64,000 nucleotides of DNA from the NCBI GenBank assembly GCA_026387665.1, contig JAPLLG010000005.1, positions 62,001 through 126,000 on the forward strand. Direction: 5' to 3'. Below, one piece after another: positions 61,161 through 64,000 of the stretch. Source of the stretch: Nitrospirota bacterium. Its GTDB lineage: Bacteria; Nitrospirota; Nitrospiria; Nitrospirales; Nitrospiraceae. The position numbers and the translations under genes are program-made. The notes under the pieces were generated by a model. It had not been told where the DNA came from, ran no database searches, and was given only the letters and a program-made list of their open reading frames with translations. The stretch's first letter is position 1. Every line of letters begins with the position of its first letter.

Positions 61161-61565
61161 CTAGTACCCCCGCCCGCTGGCACCTCGTCCCATCCGATCC
61201 ATGGGGAGCGCATCGTACCGTGCCTTTAAGTCTTGATGCTCGTTGAGATAGCGCTTGACCGCCGCCTCATCGGCGAAGACCTCTGGACTCCGCTTTCTGT
61301 AGTCCTCGACCGTCAGATCATACTGCCCCAAGAGTTTGCCGAGCTTCGCGTTGATATCCGCGCCCATTTCACGCATCTGCTCAGGCGACGGCCTCTGCCC
61401 TTCCTTGAACCGCTCGCCACCCTGAAAGTAATTCGTCATCATCTCGCCAATCTCAATGCGGGCCTTCACGAACTTTTCCACCTCCGCCGGTTCTGCAGCA
61501 AAGCCGGCCCCAGCACACAAGACGATGCCCAAAGAGATGCCGATGATACGACACGTTAGATTCAT
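61161..61565 (-). CDS. Small exported protein
   Basis: A signal peptide (MNLTCRIIGISLGIVLCAGAGFA) precedes a helical, charged mature part of about 110 residues (VEKFVKARIEIGEMMTNYF... and EDYRKRSPEVFADEAAVKRYLNEHQDLKARYD). The ATG at 61565 has AGGGG 9 nt upstream. No family recognised; periplasmic. It diverges from the peptidase gene. Confidence 0.6.
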   Translation of the reverse strand: MNLTCRIIGISLGIVLCAGAGFAAEPAEVEKFVKARIEIGEMMTNYFQGGERFKEGQRPSPEQMREMGADINAKLGKLLGQYDLTVEDYRKRSPEVFADEAAVKRYLNEHQDLKARYDALPMDRMGRGASGRGY

Positions 61566-61751
61566 GGCCATGATCCCCTCTCAACAGTATGGATGAATAT
61601 TTAGCCTGCCACGCAACAGCGATCATAGCATCCTTGCCAGACAAAAATAGATGATGTCCCTCCCCCCGCTGGAAAGGACTCATCGCCAGAACATGCTCAT
61701 CCGGAGTAGAATTCCGGCTCGGACAGGATCTTGACACTGGAGCGCGCGACG

Positions 61752-62753
61752 ATGATTGTCACATCGGAAGCCAATAGCCGGAATCAACGGCAGGCCCTTG
61801 TAGCTGCCGGGCTAGTCGCCTGGGCAGCCGGCTTGCTAGGCTGGCTCTTCCCCCCTCTCTGGCTCCTGCTGGGGCTCAGTCCGCTCAGTTACTGGGGGGT
61901 ACGGCAGCGATGCCTCCGGCGAATGACGATCGTACAGCAGCCGTTTCCTGACAACTGGGAACAGATTCTTCGCACACACGTCGCATTCTTCGCGGCGCTT
62001 GATCATGTGGGGAAGGCGCGGTTCCGGCAACTGGTGCAGATCTTTCTCGACGAGGTCCGGATCACGGGCATTCGCACGGAGGTGGATGAGACCATTCGGG
62101 TGCTGGTGGCGGCGAGTGCGGCCATCCCCATCTTCGGGTTCCACGATTGGGAATACCATCGGCTCCACGAGGTACTCATCTACCCTGATGCGTTCGACGA
62201 CGCCTATCAAAGCCGTGGAGGATCCGATGAGAACATTCTCGGCATGGTAGGCCTACACCATTTGAGCGGAGTGATGATTCTGTCAAAACCGGCCCTCCTG
62301 GCTGGATTCGCCCATCAATCAGGCAAGCAGAATGTGGGGGTCCATGAGTTTGCGCACCTGGTCGAGAAGGAAGCGAGTGAGTACGGGCTCCCGCCGGAAG
62401 TACCCTGGATAGTCGTCCGACAATGGGTGCGGTATGTGGCCAGGGAACTGGCCCGTCCCCTGAAGTATCGCGCCCACGTCAGTTCCTATGCCTATACAAA
62501 CGAACATGAATTCTTCGCAGTATTGGCGGAGTATTTCTTTACCTCCCCCGAGCTCTTGAAACGTCGGGATCCCGTCTTGTACGCCATGCTCCGGGACCTG
62601 TTTCACCAAGACACAGGATCGCTGCTCCCGTTGATGCCACGACGCCGCCAAGGGATCGGCCGCAATGCACCCTGCCCCTGCGGCAGCGGCAAAAAATATA
62701 AGCACTGTTGCCTGGCGAAGGCCGGAACGACCGATCCCCAACCAGCCACATAG
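61752..62753 (+). CDS. MtfA-like (M90) zinc peptidase with C-terminal SEC-C motif
   Basis: About 333 residues. Two hydrophobic segments near the N-terminus (LVAAGLVAWAAGLLGWLFPPLWLLLG) precede the peptidase domain with the zinc motif VHEFAHLVEKE (HExxH) and AYTNEHEFFAVLAEYFFTSPELL supplying the third ligand. The tail GRNAPCPCGSGKKYKHCC is a SEC-C zinc motif. MtfA cleaves peptides and binds the Mlc repressor in E. coli; the SEC-C tail suggests a ribosome, SecB or nucleic-acid contact. ATG 61752 or TTG 61731 are possible starts. Confidence 0.88.
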   Translation: MIVTSEANSRNQRQALVAAGLVAWAAGLLGWLFPPLWLLLGLSPLSYWGVRQRCLRRMTIVQQPFPDNWEQILRTHVAFFAALDHVGKARFRQLVQIFLDEVRITGIRTEVDETIRVLVAASAAIPIFGFHDWEYHRLHEVLIYPDAFDDAYQSRGGSDENILGMVGLHHLSGVMILSKPALLAGFAHQSGKQNVGVHEFAHLVEKEASEYGLPPEVPWIVVRQWVRYVARELARPLKYRAHVSSYAYTNEHEFFAVLAEYFFTSPELLKRRDPVLYAMLRDLFHQDTGSLLPLMPRRRQGIGRNAPCPCGSGKKYKHCCLAKAGTTDPQPAT

Positions 62754-63061
62754 GACAAAAATGGCCAACCAGGGGGGTCGCCGCCCTGTTCGCTATGGCG
62801 GAGGTGCCTGTGGTACGATATTGACCATATGCTGAACCAGAAATACTATGCATTCCCTCATGGTTCCTTTCGTGACAGCAATGCCCTTAGGCGATCGTGC
62901 GTCACGTTTCCATTGTTTATCCGGCAAGAGTGCGCTGACTCATCTCGTTCTTGATTGAGGCTTTTACAAAGAAAGACGCTGCCGCCTCTCCGTCATGGCG
63001 AGGCAGGCGATACAGACCCGGCAGATATTCTTCACTCCGTATCGGATTACAGGGAGAGACC

Positions 63062-63409
63062 ATGACCATGAATACCGTGAAGCCCGTACAGACAGGAACA
63101 ACCAAGTCCTCCTGGGTCCGCATCCCTGATGGCACGAAGGTCAAGCACCGGCATGAAGGACATATCGGATTTATCGATGGGCTCACCGAGATCGTCACCG
63201 GCCCCAACAGAAATCCTGATGGGAAGACCCAATACCGCATGAATATCGGGGCGCCGGATCGGCAGCTCGTGACCGAGGACGACTTATCGATTCTGATCGA
63301 CGATGAAGAACTCGTCATTATGTTGCGACAGAAGGCGCCCTATCGCCGCGCGGTCACACAGTCGCTACAGAGCGTGTTGGCAGCAGATCGCTTTATCAAG
63401 CTGTCCTAG
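63062..63409 (+). CDS. Hypothetical protein, 115 residues
   Basis: ATG 63062 follows AGGGAGAGACC. The chain has SWVRIPDGTKVKHRHEGHIGFIDGLTEIVTGPNRNPDGKTQYRMNIG, a beta-rich part like a small SH3/KOW-type barrel, and a helical end. Family not recognised. The 308-bp gap 62754-63061 holds no gene I trust. Confidence 0.6.
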   Translation: MTMNTVKPVQTGTTKSSWVRIPDGTKVKHRHEGHIGFIDGLTEIVTGPNRNPDGKTQYRMNIGAPDRQLVTEDDLSILIDDEELVIMLRQKAPYRRAVTQSLQSVLAADRFIKLS

Positions 63410-63512
63410 CGAATCGGCGCGAGGCCTACGAAACTGGGAACCTCGCGCCAAGCGACATCAGCACCTATACGGTTTCGACATCCTGTTAGAGCTAGCTTGA
63501 GTCGGAGCACCC

Positions 63513-63761
63513 ATGACAGAAACTTGCTACTCAAAAGGCCAGAAAGTGATCTTGGTCACCAACCAGATCAAAAACGGCAAATGGCTGTGCAAGTTTACGA
63601 TTCCTGGGTCCAGCCATCTCGATGGAGGCCTTCATGGTCAAGATTCGTCGAAGGGCTACAATACGGAATGGGAAGCCAGAACCAACGCGTTTCAACGAGC
63701 AAAGTTGCTGCTGGATGGGTCACAGGACGTCGCGCAGGGGCGCCTGCCTGAGAAGGCCTAG
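63513..63761 (+). CDS. Hypothetical protein, 82 residues
   Basis: GGAG stands 5 nt before the ATG. The protein (MTETCYSKGQKVILVTNQIKNGKWLCKFTIPGSSH) is beta-rich, with 'GYNTEWEARTNAFQRAKLLLDG' at the end. Family not recognised. The last 239 bases of the window, 63762-64000, hold no gene I trust. Confidence 0.55.
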   Translation: MTETCYSKGQKVILVTNQIKNGKWLCKFTIPGSSHLDGGLHGQDSSKGYNTEWEARTNAFQRAKLLLDGSQDVAQGRLPEKA

Positions 63762-64000
63762 CAACCTATTGTGGAGTCACTCGCAGTAGTCCTGGCTGAA
63801 TTCAGCTGGAAAGTCTCACTCGGCAGGTCTCAACTCGAACCGTTCTGATCCTTACTCGCGACGGATCGAATCCATCATTCGCTTATCGGATCTTCACGAA
63901 ACGCTCAATTCACCGTGAGCAGAAACCGTCAGCACGAGGTGCCCACCCGCACTGGTCATCACCACCATGCAGGCAGGCGCTCGATCTCAGGCTGTTACGC

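Overview
The window is a stretch of GC-rich bacterial chromosome with almost no mobile DNA. Gene content and style suggest a Nitrospira-like member of the Nitrospirota: paired DUF507 genes, hopanoid genes hpnDE, a class II (B12) ribonucleotide reductase, LptD, many multidomain signalling proteins and small Nitrospira-type hypotheticals. This assignment is inference from gene content; no marker gene such as rRNA or nxr is present.

Layout. 0-1.4 kb (minus): cyclophilin-like protein, two DUF507 proteins and a TPR lipoprotein. 1.5-5.1 kb (plus): a YprB-type exonuclease coupled to a PP2C phosphatase, then two exported proteins. 5.4-13.8 kb (plus): a signalling block with a giant REC/PAS/kinase-like/PilZ/PilZ/LuxD-like/methyltransferase fusion, a GAF histidine kinase, an NtrC-type regulator and a response regulator with a degenerate HD-GYP domain. 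14-20.9 kb (minus): accD-folC-lptD-trxA-recN. 21-24.3 kb (minus): moaC-moaD-moaE-moaA and a nickel/cobalt permease. 24.4-31 kb: twin palindromes, a lone trypsin-like protease, an AsmA-like protein, a FolB-methyltransferase fusion, a PHP phosphatase and an MBL/REC/cNMP/GGDEF fusion. 31.5-39.6 kb: YjbQ, class II RNR, an SH3 protein, a HAD phosphatase, hpnD-hpnE and a type-4 uracil-DNA glycosylase. 39.7-43.6 kb (minus): tldD-tldE and a dienelactone hydrolase. 43.8-49.9 kb (plus): the envelope operon uppS-cdsA-dxr-rseP-proS. 50-52.4 kb: a GAF-PilB/GspE ATPase. 53-58 kb: DEAD-box helicase, fatty acid desaturase and two RRM proteins, a set that suggests cold adaptation. 58-64 kb: methyltransferase, a second dienelactone hydrolase, a MtfA-like peptidase with SEC-C tail, and small hypotheticals.

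Three signals stand out. First, the 1391-residue fusion at 5468-9643 carries a domain that closely resembles LuxD, the acyl-transferase of bacterial bioluminescence, but its catalytic positions look changed; it sits between PilZ domains and a methyltransferase. Second, a 126-bp imperfect inverted-repeat family occurs in four near-full copies, each placed in the same polarity within a few bases of a gene's stop codon. One copy replaces the end of moaD and adds five residues after the GlyGly tail that MoaD needs at its very C-terminus. Third, c-di-GMP functions recur across the window: a GGDEF enzyme, an HD-GYP protein, PilZ domains and a PilB-type ATPase.

No tRNA, rRNA, CRISPR array, insertion sequence or phage gene was seen.
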